From: Angiostrongylus vasorum
Taxonomy: Eukaryota; Nematoda; Chromadorea; Rhabditida; Metastrongylidae
Reading direction: 5' to 3'
Length of the DNA stretch: 64,000 nucleotides
Assembly: GCA_018806985.1 (NCBI GenBank)
Contig: JADANN010000380.1
Coordinates: 870,501-934,500 of the forward strand
Part shown: positions 1 through 11,459 of the stretch, piece by piece
Layout of the letters: each line of letters begins with the position of its first letter
Numbering within the stretch: the first letter of the stretch is position 1
Notes under the pieces: model-generated
Databases searched by the model: none
What the model was told of the DNA's origin: nothing
Seen by the model: only the letters and a program-made list of their open reading frames with translations
Made by a program: the position numbers and the translations under genes

Positions 1-900
1 CACGCTTCGAAGACATTGGAATTGTCGATCTAGTTCTTCTCTACGATGCATAACGTAGTGGTTAAACAGTACAAACGCATCTAAGAATAGCATGAAAACC
101 TCGGTTGTCATAGTACATGTGGAATAAATTCAAAAAGAAGAGAGGATAAGGCATTTCTCAGATGAAATAAAATGGCAATAATCTGACTCGCGTAGGACTT
201 CTGTGTGGCATCGGTACTAACTGTTTAAATTTCCCGTTCATTATCCCTGATATGAAGGACAAACGGTGCCATCGCTGATGTCAATGAGTAAAAAAGAAAC
301 AGTGACGTAAAATAGCCCAATGTGATTTTTCTGAGACTTGTTTTAAAAAAGAAATCCCTAACATGACGATGAGGGATTCGTGAGAACTAGCGACATTTGC
401 TATGAGCCAGCTGCTGCCTTTCTAAATCTGAAAGATTCCATTAACTAAAATTATAGATAGAGAATGAGAGCTGATTGTTCATTGAAGATTTCGGCACGTG
501 GTGGAATCTCCACCGAAACGAATAGCATAATGTAGAGTTCGTAGTTGAATTCTCCTCTTAGAGAGATTTGGAAGAAATGTATCTGTCAAGAATGATTTTA
601 GAAAAAAATCCGCAAGATTAGGGCTCATTCAATTAATTTGATCAGCAGCGAATATGTGACAAGGGAACAGGTTCGAGAAGGGTTATTCCGTCACCAATTT
701 TAACTTCGTGAGTTTTTTTAACCAGTAGAAAAATAAATGTGTCCTAGACGGTTAAGCGTGGAATTCGAGAGAACATGCGTTTCTGAGACGAAAAGAACAC
801 GAACTGGTCTCAGTCTAATAGTCTCTGTTGTCTGTTGAGTAGCTGGAAATCGACTTAGGACAGCCGCCGTGGATTTTTGGACGTCATGCGCCGCGACTGC
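1..900. other. AT-rich non-coding stretch, nothing recognised
   Basis: No repeat family seen elsewhere in the window and no convincing coding frame occurs here. Open frames are short and have no splice-site support. Confidence 0.5.
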
Positions 901-936
901 GAGTTTCGATGAAGTGCATGCGCGCTGATCAAAGAG

Positions 937-1235
937 TTGCCCGGGAGAAATACGAGTGAAGCTAGTAGAGTGCTTTTCAAGGGCGTGAGAGCATTGCGTA
1001 ACGAGGCGGAGGAGGGAGCACGCACGCCGCCGGCCGAGGCGGCCAGACGGCGCCGACGGACGACCGCGCCGGCGGAGGGTCGCGGCAGCCGGCGGACGGC
1101 CAGCCGGTTGCGCAAGCGGCCGTCGCAATGCTGCCCTGGAGTGTAACGTCCAGTGCTATGCTGGCTGGCTGGGAAGTTTGTCGGTTGGTTGGCTGACCAG
1201 TTCGTCGGCCGACGCTGGCCAGTGCACGGCAATTG
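937..1235. other. CpG-dense GC-rich island
   Basis: A sharp rise in G+C and CpG against an AT-rich background, densest at about 1010-1130. Frames are open on both strands (937-1146 plus; 718-1128 and 855-1232 minus), but their products are arginine/alanine-rich and look like composition effects. No family is recognised. It could be a first exon or promoter region of an unseen gene. Similar islands occur near 5.3, 20.4, 30.45, 31.55, 39.3, 43.5, 46.4 and 53.95 kb. Confidence 0.4.
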
Positions 1236-1588
1236 TGACGAGGATCCTGTAGTGGATTCTAGGAATCTGATGAAGTTAGGTTGATACTGGTGGAACGCAA
1301 GTAGGCATAGTTCCTCATTAGTATAGAAGATCTTTGGTTTAGAAGATGTAAGTGTTAGTGACTTTTGTGCTGTTGTGCTGCCAATTGACTCTAAAGACTA
1401 AGTGATATGTCTTGCATGTGGGTGTACTCTTCAAATGATGTCACAGATTTACAGTGAAAAATATCTGTTGGCACTTGACTAGTACTTATTGCAAGGAAAC
1501 TATCGAATTTTCCTCGTCAGATTATATGTGGCGTGACTAGATACAATCGACGATTGTGCATTCAAATAAAGATAACAATGAGGAGTAA

Positions 1589-1792
1589 GCACGAAACGCG
1601 GTCACGAATAGGGCATTCACTGAAAGCCAGAGTTCACAAAGTCAGGAGACGTTCACATTATCCCACAAGCTCTCCATCTATTTGTTATCGGACCCACTCT
1701 CACTGGAACCGTTTTCTGCAATTACGAACAACACATTGAAGTGCTTTCATTGTTCTCGTCATCCGTACACGCTCTGCACTATCGACACCTAG
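1589..1792 (+). other. Possible coding exon, unknown product
   Basis: A 67-codon frame follows an in-frame TAA at 1586 and ends at a TAG (1790-1792). It has no ATG near its start. The peptide is Ser/Thr-rich and ends with the Cys pattern KCFHCSRHPYTLC, which looks more protein-like than most frames nearby. No family is recognised and no strong acceptor is visible. It may be a chance frame. Confidence 0.15.
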
Positions 1793-2099
1793 GATGTGAT
1801 GTACAAATGCCTTTTATGGTCAGTTAGTAAAGGACTTCTGTTTTTGTTGGTGCAACTACACGTTCTCGTGGAAGTGTTAATTTCTGAGTACTTAAATAAC
1901 TACACCAATCTACTAATGAAAATTCCATGCACTTTGCTGTACTGTCGTTGGAATATTCGAAACAAACTATCATGAAATATTCGATTATTCGAATTCATAT
2001 AAAAGCTCAGTGATTCTTAGCAGAGTTGCCTGGAGTCGACATTATAAGATCTCGGTGGCGGTGGTTTCATTTCAAGGCTTTCAAATCCCCCTTACTCAT

Positions 2100-2390
2100 G
2101 CTTCTGGGAGACTCGAATGGCAGTGGACAGAGGTGCAGTGTTGTATAGGATTGGTCGCTGGTTTTAGATTAGCATCGGTCCAAACAAACCTCCTGTCCCT
2201 CCAGAATGCGAAATTAGTGCCAGACTTGTTTGGGGAAAACTTGTTGCGATCCACTAAAGACGCCACTGCCTGTGCACGAGATGTGGGAAAACATCTACCG
2301 GAGCAATCCGAGGATTCTAGGAGCGATAATATCCACCAAGATTCAGTGGCTTTTAGGAAGCAGACAACGCATACTGGTGGCATCTGAACC
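2100..2390 (+). mobile_element. Old SINE remnant (subfamily 2)
   Basis: The central part, from about 2195, matches the body shared by the copies at 5.8 and 62.6 kb: a 'ccctcc..g..aaattggtgccagacttgt'-type block followed by a diverged tail. The tRNA-like head is not recognisable. An open frame across it (2010-2387) is therefore repeat sequence rather than a gene. Confidence 0.45.
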
Positions 2391-2399
2391 TACATGCAT

Positions 2400-5160
2400 A
2401 GTCTGAAATAGGGTAAGAGTAATTGCCTCACACTGCCCATAAGTGGATGGAATCCGGCAAGAAAACTGTAACGCTAGTAAACAATGCGCCAATGAAAAAC
2501 TGTCGGACTCAGGTAGTGGACTTATTTTAACCTTTAGAAATAAGTTCTTCGTGTGTGCTTGTAGGTTCGGACTGTTAACAGTTCATGAGATTGCTCCGCT
2601 CCCTAAGTTCTTGAGGTGGCTGGGCTAGGTTAAGTTTTTCGGGAGTGATGATAACTTCTTGATCAGTAAACTATTTCAGCAGTTTAGAACCTTACAGATT
2701 AATTGAAGAGACCTTGTTGTCTCATTATTTTTATAAGTAATTTTTATGTAGCATCTTTCAAATTTAAATATGTTTAGAATTAGAGCTTTCAAAAAAAAAG
2801 ATGGTCACGACATTGAAGTTTTTAAGATTTCCTACGGAAGAAAGGGAGCAGCGAACATGAGCCATACACAAAGAAACCGTTGTGTTCTACTGAGCAGAAT
2901 TCCAATTCTTTATTTGCTTTCGTGTTCGAAATATGAGCCTTGGAGCAATAGCGAGGAAGAAACGCATGTCATACGCTCCAGAAAAACGTAAACTCATCGT
3001 GCTAGAGCACAGGAACTTTCTCCTGATGGCAAAGATTTGCAGATTTTAACAGTTTTTATTGCACTCGATAGATTTCACCTATAGCGGTCGCGTCGTAAAC
3101 TTAAGTCTTAACGAAAGGATGTTGATTAGTGCTGGTTTATGTAGAGATCATTCAGAGGAGAGTACTACATCGACACCATTCGTGGTCCGTTGTACATCTC
3201 ATGCTGTGTTTCAACAACGAAACCTGTTCGCTCTTTGTTGCCAGTAAGCACTACTTATCAGTAACAGAAAACCAAACCCATTCAACGTTGCCAAAACCAT
3301 CTTACCTGTTGGCGACCGTCACCATAGAGTTGCACCCAATTTAAGGACCGTTCGCAAATAGTTCGGCAACAGTCCTCCTCAAATTCATCAAGAATTCTGT
3401 CCGTACTGGTCACCTTGATTAGCGGTGGTAAAAAGCGCCCTTACATGCATCGATTATGGTTTTGACTCGATCTCAGTCGTAACTTTAAACAACGTCTTAC
3501 GGACCGGTTACGGATTCTGCATGCTTTCGCAGATCGTTTGAGTCAGATTTCGTTCTTGCTTTTGCACGCACTTTGTATATTTATCTTCACTTTAATCATT
3601 TATGAATATTTATAATCATTGGAAGGTGAAAATTTTTATAAAGAAGTCGACTATCACTTTCGACGGGAGAAGAGAATGTAGGAAGGAGTCAAATGAACAA
3701 CACGAAGCATATCTTTGGAACCTAATCATTTAAACTAACCCATATGAGATATGCGCTTTCGTTATTCTGTTTGAAGTTACGTGCTTGCTTCTTTTTATCT
3801 AGTGCGGTAGATAACAGTGCTATATAATCAGAGGAGAGCGATTTCTGTCAGAACCAGCGCTCGCTTAAACCGGCCAGTTAATCGCGTTCTGGCGAACCGG
3901 CTGGTTTGTCGAACGAAATTCTCCAGTGAAATAGGTCAGCAATGGAACCGGTACCACACCGGTCGCGAGCAGTTTCGTAGGCAAAGCTTCGCGTTTACTA
4001 GGCAATGACTATGCGCCATTATACCTAAATTATGTTACTATGCAGGGAAAAAATAAAAAGACATTTTGCTAGCCCATAAAAAATCGCTGCAATTTCTTGG
4101 TAAAATGACTTCTCTTCAACTGGAGAATAGTTGTCATCAAAATGAGATAGAGGCTTCGCTTCCCTCAGATTGGATGAATTGCGGATACGGTTGCGGAGAT
4201 GTTGGGTTTGAATGCGGTTTCGCTGAAGCGAACACTCTGCTCACCTTTGGAGTCAAGAAGTTCTTTAGTAATGATTCAGCTTTCAGCTGAACAAAACTAA
4301 TACTGGCTCATTCTAGAGTAATGGTGGGGGAACGCAACATGACATTTATAGTTCTTCTTCGAAAATAGTGAAAAACATACGATTGTTACAATGATATTTA
4401 TACAAATAACAGCTCTTAAATTATATTGACATTAACGTTTTGCTCATTTCTACTCAATGCTTCTTAGTATGAAAAGAGGCTGAACTGAAGAGACAATGGC
4501 CCGGTATTGGTTCATAGTTCAGTAGTCGGTAGAAAATGAAGAGAAAGAGGTAGGGAAATGAAAGAAATAAAAAACTCGGTGAATCTACGAATGAGACAGC
4601 TCATAGCATAAAATTTGAAAACATCATCACAAATGAGTTACACCCGTAACTCACGTCATTATTTGGTGCATCATTCGAATGCATATGAGAGTTGCTGGGT
4701 GTAAGAAGTGAGGACTGTCCTTACTGGAGTGTCTGAAGAAAAGAGCGGATTTCAAAACAATTCGTTGCGCTCAGTGAAGAATCTGGTCGTGAGGACGCCT
4801 ACACCCTTGGAATCTTTCTCGCAAATAGGATTTCTCAATGCTACCGAGTTTGTTGGAAATACAAAGAAGTGTGGAAATTAAATTATTTGCGCTTGATTTC
4901 TAACATTACTGCATAGATATGTAGTGACAGATCATATAAAGTCCTTTTACAGATGATGCCACATGCTAAGTCAGTAGACCACTTCGCAGTCACGTGAGGT
5001 TTTTCAGGAAAAGATTAGATAAGGAGAAAACGACGGTGACCATATTCCTGGGACACTTAGAGGAGAATTCACTGGGACCATACCGTAACCAGTTGTTTTA
5101 AGGGGGTGGAGCGATTGTTGCGTTCCCACGTTACACATTCTCGATAATAAAACGATGTGA
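2400..5160. other. Intergenic stretch without recognised features
   Basis: AT-rich sequence with scattered short frames. A slightly GC-richer patch at 3835-3990 contains several copies of a short aaccgg(c/t) word in both orientations. I see no gene, RNA or known repeat. Confidence 0.4.
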
Positions 5161-5680
5161 CTACGACTACGGCGGTGACGACGACGATGACGATGACAAC
5201 TGCATGTTGCGTGTGTTTACGGAGCTCGTATAGTTGCAGCGTATCGGAATGTAATATGCATTCGAATTCAGATGTACACGGGACCGCGCCGTAGTCGGAG
5301 AGGACTGGGTGCCCGGAGTCTCCTCTTGACGCGCGCTATGTCTCATGCCGTCCCAGCAACGACGTCGAGAGCCCGTCGCTCTGACCACCGCCTGCAGACG
5401 GCCGACGTTGACCAGACGGCAATCGCTAGGCGTCCGACGATTCTCGTTCACCATCCTCGATGCTCGGTGCTTTACACACCCGGCGCACTCCAGCAGAAAG
5501 CGCGTCGATTTTTCAGCTGCATACTGCAATCATTTGTACACGCGCTCTCTCCCCGCTCTTTCTTTCTAGCTGACAGCCGTCTTTGTGCTGGAAATTGTAG
5601 GCCGACCGACGAAGGTAATTTATGCGAACCTCGCCAAGGGATGAGACCGCTCCACGAACCAACAACGATGTGAATATGTG
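5160..5680. other. GC-rich island with overlapping open frames
   Basis: A short GAC/GAT-rich run (5165-5200) precedes a CpG-rich block (about 5275-5480). Frames are open on the plus strand (5272-5673) and in both directions around it. The predicted peptides are Arg/Ser-rich and match nothing I know. It may be a first exon or promoter, or only composition. Confidence 0.25.
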
Positions 5681-5789
5681 AATGCAGTTGTAAACTTACT
5701 ATTTCACAAATACACGATTTTTCCACGATGGAAACATGGAGGTGGGTGGTGCAGTTGTAGTGATTCCTTATATTACATGGACAGCTCAA

Positions 5790-6030
5790 GCGGTCCAAGC
5801 CCTGTTACGACCCCGCTCCGGGCCTACCAAGTCTGTCATTCCTCCGGGGAAGGAAAAATTGGTGCTAGACTTGGCTGGGAGAATGCCACTGTCTCTAGTC
5901 TACGTGGGAACATGCCAAAGCGACTATCTCAGGATTCGAATGGTAATCGACTCCACCAAAATTCAACGCCATTTGAAGACGCAAAAAAATCCTCAAGCGG
6001 AATCCGAGCTCACATGAAAAAAACACTCGA
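5790..6030 (+). mobile_element. SINE-like remnant (subfamily 2)
   Basis: Begins with 'ccccgctccgggcctaccaag' type sequence and continues through the family's 'cctccggggaaggaaaaattggt' block. It ends in a tail with 'aaaaatcctcaagcgg', also found at the end of the 62.6-kb copy ('aaaatcctcaagcag'). The shared unusual tail links the two as one subfamily, distinct from the main SINE tail. Confidence 0.5.
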
Positions 6031-6837
6031 TGGCTTTCCTGGACGGTGAATGTAGGGAAATAAATCGAAACACTAAAGATGTTTGGATCCGCACAGTATG
6101 ATCAATGTGATATAGGGTCATGAAATAAAAGAAAATGGTACGAACGGAAATAATCATTGAAGTGCCGGTAGTTATCCGTTGACAGTGAAGTGAACATGTC
6201 TAGAAGAAGGCTATGGAGGACGCCATCGTTGTCCAATAAAGCGAATCTTCACCTTTTCTTCCGCTGAATTATAAATAATTTACTTCCCTAGCACTGGATT
6301 CGGTGCTCAGTACTCGTCTGCTTGCATTGAATCATTTTAGAGGTCAGGGAGCTGTTTGGAACAGACTGGCTTTCAACTGCACTTTTTTTGCCAATCCCAT
6401 ACATTTTTTATGGGAATGTTTAGTCCAAATGAATTTTCGAAATGTTTTTGCACATACGTTAAAGCTAAAGATTTCGTTTAAAGGGAATCTTTTGGTGGCC
6501 ATCATGGCAGCATTTTACGTACCTCCCACTACTGAGGACATTGTGCTACTTGACGATTTTTTAAGGAAATTTGATCATTTGATAGTTTCTTAACACTTTC
6601 TTCAGTTATCAAGCAAACAAACACAAGGTTGATGAAAGGACAGACTTATCTGAGTGACGCTTCGACATCTTCGCCTCTTAAAAAAGGTTTCTCCATAGTA
6701 TCCCTACGTCATGACTACAATCTCTGTACAAGTGATCACCATTCGAAATCAAGCAGTAAAGAAGAGAGTTAGTCTTAGAGACAGATCAACGCTTTCAGAT
6801 CTGTTCAAACTTTATTTATTTAATATAAATACTTGGC

Positions 6838-7128
6838 AGGACGAGGGCGCGTGTGGCGCGGTGGTTGGAGGCGCCACTGCGACACACACGTGGAATCGAT
6901 CCCCGCTCCCATGGCCCACTAAGCCTTCCATCCTCGGGGGTCGGCAAATTGGTACCAGACTTGTCTGGGAGGGTTGCAGTACTGGCTCGATACATCGGCA
7001 GGCCACCGCGAGTCATTGTAAAGGCCAGATATGCATTCACTCATTTCCAAACGATGCTTAATGAAGTCGAATGCACGGCGCATCCCTCAGGGATTGATCA
7101 ACTGCAAGAGCTTTATTCTTTCATTCTT
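6838..7128 (+). mobile_element. tRNA-derived SINE, copy 1
   Basis: The head has a pol III A-box-like segment (gtgtggcgcggtggttggag) and a B-box-like segment near 6890 (ggaatcgatcccc). The body runs through a conserved 'gtcggcaaattggtaccag' block. The 3' part has 'aaacgatgcttaatgaagtc' and ends near 'gagctttatt'. It is close to full length at about 290 bp. No poly(A) tail is seen. Confidence 0.75.
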
Positions 7129-7279
7129 TACGTGGCAAGATTTTGCCAGTAAGCAAACACCAGTTGTTCACTTATGTGAACCTAACTTTCATCAAACGCA
7201 TAGCTTAACCAGGCTGTGACCTTTTGCTCCCTTTCTACCACATTTGGACGTATGCAAAATTCTCAATCTCTTCTTTATT

Positions 7280-7780
7280 ACTAGAATTTGCAAAGAAGCT
7301 TACGGTGTTGTCCGAGAAACGCAAGTTAGAACTGATTCGCTCCATTGAAGAAACACATTCCCATAATCCAATGATGACTGATTCCGTGTTTAGGACTTCA
7401 TTTATGAAAGTAGAATACGTAGTTAGCACCGCATGGAAATCCAGGCAGAAAAACTAGAAATGATGTTCGATCGTGGTGATTCCGAAGCTGCACTGACTGC
7501 ATCCGTATGGACACTAGGTTATATCCGCGGATGTATTAATGGATTAACTCCGGATTATAGCAAAGTATTCCACCAACTGTCATGAGATGGGGTACTAGTG
7601 GCAGACGAACTTTGATGTAAGGAACAGGTCCACCTCACAGTTGGTCTTCCTGAAGAGAAATGCTTCGAGATTTCCATCCGTCAACCGTACCAAGCGGCCT
7701 ATGTCATGCCAGAGTCAGGCGAACTGATGTTCTTGCAAAAAGGTTTAAAAAAGAGCACCCTGCAATCAGTGTGACGTTCA
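7280..7780 (+). pseudogene. Decayed protein-coding stretch, unknown product
   Basis: Protein-like coding runs from about 7280 in one frame (from ..KLTVLSEKRKLELIRS) to near 7430. It then continues in another frame from an ATG at 7434 (MEIQAEKLEMMF...) to 7780. That second frame is interrupted by TGA codons at about 7583 and 7613. Acidic, basic and hydrophobic residues alternate as in a real globular protein. I do not recognise the family. One frameshift plus two stops suggests a pseudogene. Unrecognised introns are possible, but the spacing between the stops is too short for a normal intron. Confidence 0.35.
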
Positions 7781-8087
7781 CTGTTGCACCTGAGTAAGCG
7801 GGCCCACTGAAGAGTTCTTATAAGTGAAGACTTCATTGGTGCCCCACTCGAGTTAGTCTATGATTGACCGGATCACAGATGACAAATGACTTGTGATGAA
7901 AACATCGGCCTAGATTTGAAGTTGTAGGTTTTATAGATAGAATTATCCATACTGTATTCGGTGTTCTTCACTGTATATTTCTTCTGGTGTGTTTAACAGG
8001 GTAACTTGCTGTGCAGTTCAGTAATTGTTATTTCTGTGAAATCTCTTTGGACAAAAGAATCTCACCGTAATATTTATTTCGTATTCT

Positions 8088-8335
8088 TAAAAACCGACTT
8101 TTATTTAACCTCAGCGTAAATAATCAATAGTTCTTCGGATTACTGAGCTGACACGAGGTTGGCATAACATTTGGCTAACGTTTCAACGTCTTCTTCTTTT
8201 TAGGAGCCGGATTGATCCGAGTCGATGGTCCACAGCAGTCGTCTTCTCTATGTGGCACATTCGTCTTCGCATTGAGTCGAGTCTACTGAAATGGATCACC
8301 GATCGAATAAAGAATCTCAATCGACATTGCCTTCT
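8088..8335 (+). repeat. Foldback/Penelope-related repeat, left arm fragment
   Basis: Starts with the leader common to this repeat group (ccgacttttatttaacctcag, 'aataatcaat'). It then has 'ggctaacgtttcaacgtctt' and a ~120-bp arm ('ccgagtcgatggtccacag') that matches 33545-33700. The hammerhead-like core seen in other copies is degenerate here. The repeat stops where the RTE tail begins, suggesting the RTE element inserted into it. Confidence 0.6.
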
Positions 8336-8767
8336 TACTTGCTTACTTACTTACTTACTTGGATACTTGGACGGTCCGTCTTCACGAGCTGTGCCGGCCC
8401 TAGTACATACATATGCCATTCGTTCCTTTCTCTCGCAATCGTAGTCTATGGTGGTGGTCTTTTTCGAACATGGTAGCGTTTGCGAGTCTCATACCGTGAT
8501 CTGTAAAACAACTGCAACTGTGGGTACACCTGATTAACTTTGTTTACGAACACGTCCGCCCAACGTGTTGGTGGTAGTCCCTAGGGGACGTTTGCATTCT
8601 CGTGGAGTCCACTTTACAGTTCTTTTCGTCCATCTGTCGTCTGTTCTTCTCATTGTGTGACCGGCCATCTCTGCTCCGCTATCGATGTATATTCTCCTGG
8701 ATCTCGAAGATGTGACAGATTTCGGAGGTCAGAGCTTCGCATTCCGGCTAGATATTGGGAGTCCCGG

Positions 8768-10500
8768 TTATATTTTTAGAAGACATCGCTCAAGCGCTCT
8801 GTGAGTAGTGCGAAGCATTCCTGACGTGGTTGAAGTATCAATCCACGTCTCTGCAGCATAACAGAGCGCTGATAGGACTGTAGAATCGAAGAGATGAGCG
8901 CGGATCTTCGGGTCCTTCAGTTGGTCGGTCGGTGGGGGCCAAGCTGCTGTCCTTCTTCTTTCTAGTTCCTCCTTCATGTTGTTTCCCATGTTCATTGATC
9001 GCCCAAGGTATACGTACGAGGTGGTCTCTGCAATGAGAGAGCCATCCAATTCAATTTTTTTCGCCTTCGCACCATGGGTTTTTCAGGAACTGGGTCTTCT
9101 TTCGATTTATGGGCAGTCCGATCTTTTTCCCCGCTTCGTTGAGCTCGTTGATCATCGTCTCTGCTTCGCTAGTACTTCTTGAGAAGATGACAGTGTCGTC
9201 GGCAAAACGAAGGTTTGATAGGAATTTTCCATCAATACGTATGCCTTTCTCATCCCAGTCGAGTGACTTCATTATCCACTGCAGTGCGGCACTGAACAGC
9301 TTTGGCGATACTGTGTCGCCCTGTCGAACCCCTTTTCCTACGGGTATGGTAAGAGGTCGATGGAAAAGCTGTATTTTCGTAGTGCAGTTCCGATAACAGT
9401 CGCACAGAGTTCTTATGTAGGACGGGTCCACTCCTTGGTCGACGAGCGCTGATAGGGATTGCATTCGTTTCGGCACTGTCAAACGCTTTTTTCATAGTCG
9501 ACAAATGTTAGGACTAGAGGCAGGTGGTATTCCCCACAAACTTCGATGACCCTGGACACGGTTTGGATGTGGTCCATACAGCAAAATCCTTTCCGAAATC
9601 CTGCTTGCTCGACCGGTTGCTCCTCATCCAATGTCCTTGATATGCGCTAGAGGGTAATCTTCGTGAAGAGCTTCTAGAGTACACTCAACAAGCATATGTG
9701 ACGATAGTTACGAAGATTCCCTTCGGTCTCCTTTTCTTGGGCAGAATGACCGTGCGCGACGTCCTCCACTAGTCTGGGATTCTTTTCTTTTGAAGGTAGG
9801 CTGTCATATGATTTGCGAGAAGTACGTGTAAATTGCGGATTCCAGCTCTAAGGAAATCGGCGGTAATATTATCGGGTCCTGGAACTGTGCCTCTTTTCAT
9901 GCTTTCTATCGCAACTCGAGCCTCCGAGGGAAGAATTCCAGGCGGTTTTTCTCCAGCGGGGATATTAGGGTCCGGGACAGGGATTGTGGGACAGAAAAGG
10001 TTGGTGTAGAACGTTTCCGCCATTAATTCCATATCATGGGGGAAAGTTTTGACGATCCCATCTTCGTTCATCAGGGCTGACAGTGGAACATTATAATCAC
10101 ACAAATCCCGACGGCATTTTTTTCAGACTGCTTGTTTTTTCGGCTGCTTCCAGTAGTTTCTTCTGCTTGTATCGTTGTAGATCTTCCTGCAAAGCTATTC
10201 TGCAGCCGGCATTTATTACTAGCCATGTCAAACGTGTTGCAGTAGGATCAAGCTTCAGTTTCCCTCTCTTTTCGAGCAACTCCTTAGTAGTGACGGAGAT
10301 GCGATCCGATCTTCTTGCTTGAGGAACTGAGGCGAATTCGGCACAGCTTTTCAGTCCTTCGACAAACAGCTCGTAGTCTTCGGTCGGGTCTTCTTTAATC
10401 TGCCAGTCACGTTTGGATAGGATTTCGTTGAGAATGTTCTCGTCGTATACAGCTAGACTTTTTCCTCGTGGTCGATGAAGAGAGTTCTTTTCCAGCTTGT
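8768..10500 (-). pseudogene. RTE reverse transcriptase domain, broken
   Basis: Fragments in order on the minus strand: 10097-10762 (linker and N-terminal RT region, with AVYDENILNEI and LEKRGKLK), 9769-10104 (RGTVPGPDNITADFL), and 9051-9482 (VRQGDTVSPKLFSA and the catalytic FADD at 9195-9206). A C-terminal part at 8768-9049 (YVYLGRSMN, LCYAAETW) follows. These are the standard RT landmarks. Several frame changes and one internal loss near 8930 make it non-functional. Plus-strand frames over this interval are shadows. Confidence 0.85.
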
Positions 10501-10599
10501 GGCTGAATCGAATCTTCGCGTGAAGAAGGCGGTGGTCGGAATCAGTACAGAATGACAGGACTACCGTTGTATCAAATAGGCACCATCTTCTGTTTGTCA

Positions 10600-11340
10600 G
10601 AGTGTGGTCGATCTCCACATGAGTCGTGCTGTTGGGAGATTCCCATGTCCAGCGGCGGCTTTCCTTCTTCTGGAAAAACGAGTTTCCATGGAAGAGATGT
10701 GCTGCTGACAGGAGTCCTGCGAGACGGTTCTCTTTCCCATTTCTTCTTTTTTCAAAATGCAAAACCTCCGACCCTGTATTCGCTCTCGTTTGCTTTTTCG
10801 TATTCTGGCGTTGAAGTCTCCGACAACAAATTTATGATATGCTTTATCATTGTGGATGACTTCTTTCAACTGATAGTAGAACGTATTTAATTCGTACTCA
10901 TCGGCTGCGTCGGTCGGTGAGTAGCAGTTGATGATAGTGATCTTCTTATGATGCAACAGATGAAGACGGAGGACGGCTACTCGAGGGGAAAGGATCTCGT
11001 ATGAGTCGACGAGATGGACAATGGAGGGTTGGACGACAAAGCCTACGCCGCCGACATTTCGTGATTTTTGTTTCTTATAATGCGATCACATGGAATCTAA
11101 TGCGATCTGAGGCTACAAGAAGGGGTATGAAGATCGGCGTCTGTGGAGAGTGTTCTGGCATTATACGTGCATAGTGAGAAACAATCTCCATGGCGTGTCC
11201 TGCGTGTGTTTATCAGATTCGGTTCCAATGAGGTCCTGCGTAACCCGAGATTTTCTGGCGTCTCACCGGTCGTCTCACCGCCTGACGTCATAGACGGGAG
11301 CACCCTGTGTGTGGGGTACTGAAACTGGTCGTGCAACTTG
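10600..11340 (-). pseudogene. RTE endonuclease domain, broken
   Basis: The upstream frame (11097-11336) carries the start of the exo/endo/phosphatase fold (LCTYNARTL). Just downstream the expected FHVIALQETK is present, but its Gln codon is replaced by a TAA. About 30 residues after ETK are then missing or scrambled. A later frame (10597-10956) has IINCYSP..DAADE and the GDFNAR motif at about 10.80 kb. These are landmarks of the AP-endonuclease family that nicks target DNA. The stop and frame changes show it is dead. Confidence 0.8.
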
Positions 11341-11459
11341 GTTCTCTATGGAATCCTGTCTTAACCTTGCAAGGGCGTATCCAGTTCTTCACCACGATGT
11401 GGATCAGAGGGAGGTGTGTTTTCGGCGGCGAATCCTTCGCTAGGTCTTTCCACTAGTTG

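Larger units (their letters stand above)
8338..11440 (-). mobile_element. RTE-clade non-LTR retrotransposon, nearly complete, inactive
   Basis: Read on the minus strand, the element runs from an N-terminal leader near 11.4 kb through an apurinic endonuclease domain (about 11.2-10.6 kb) and a reverse transcriptase (about 10.1-8.8 kb) to a 3' end carrying a short (AAGT)n tail at 8338-8365. Endonuclease-then-RT order, small size (~3.1 kb) and a tandem-repeat tail in place of poly(A) fit the RTE clade. The coding region is broken into several frames, so it cannot be autonomous. Its 3' end is shared with the ~390-bp elements elsewhere in the window. Confidence 0.85.

Noticed and set aside
5165..5200. 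Acidic repeat-like coding (GAC/GAT run)
   Set aside because: It is a short simple-sequence run, not part of a longer frame.
7580..7620. In-frame UGA codons as selenocysteine sites
   Set aside because: There are two UGAs, an adjacent frameshift and no visible SECIS-like element; a pseudogene is simpler.
9109..9396. Plus-strand open frames across the RTE element (also 8976-9182, 10083-10322, 10552-10890)
   Set aside because: They are antisense shadows of the reverse transcriptase and endonuclease frames.
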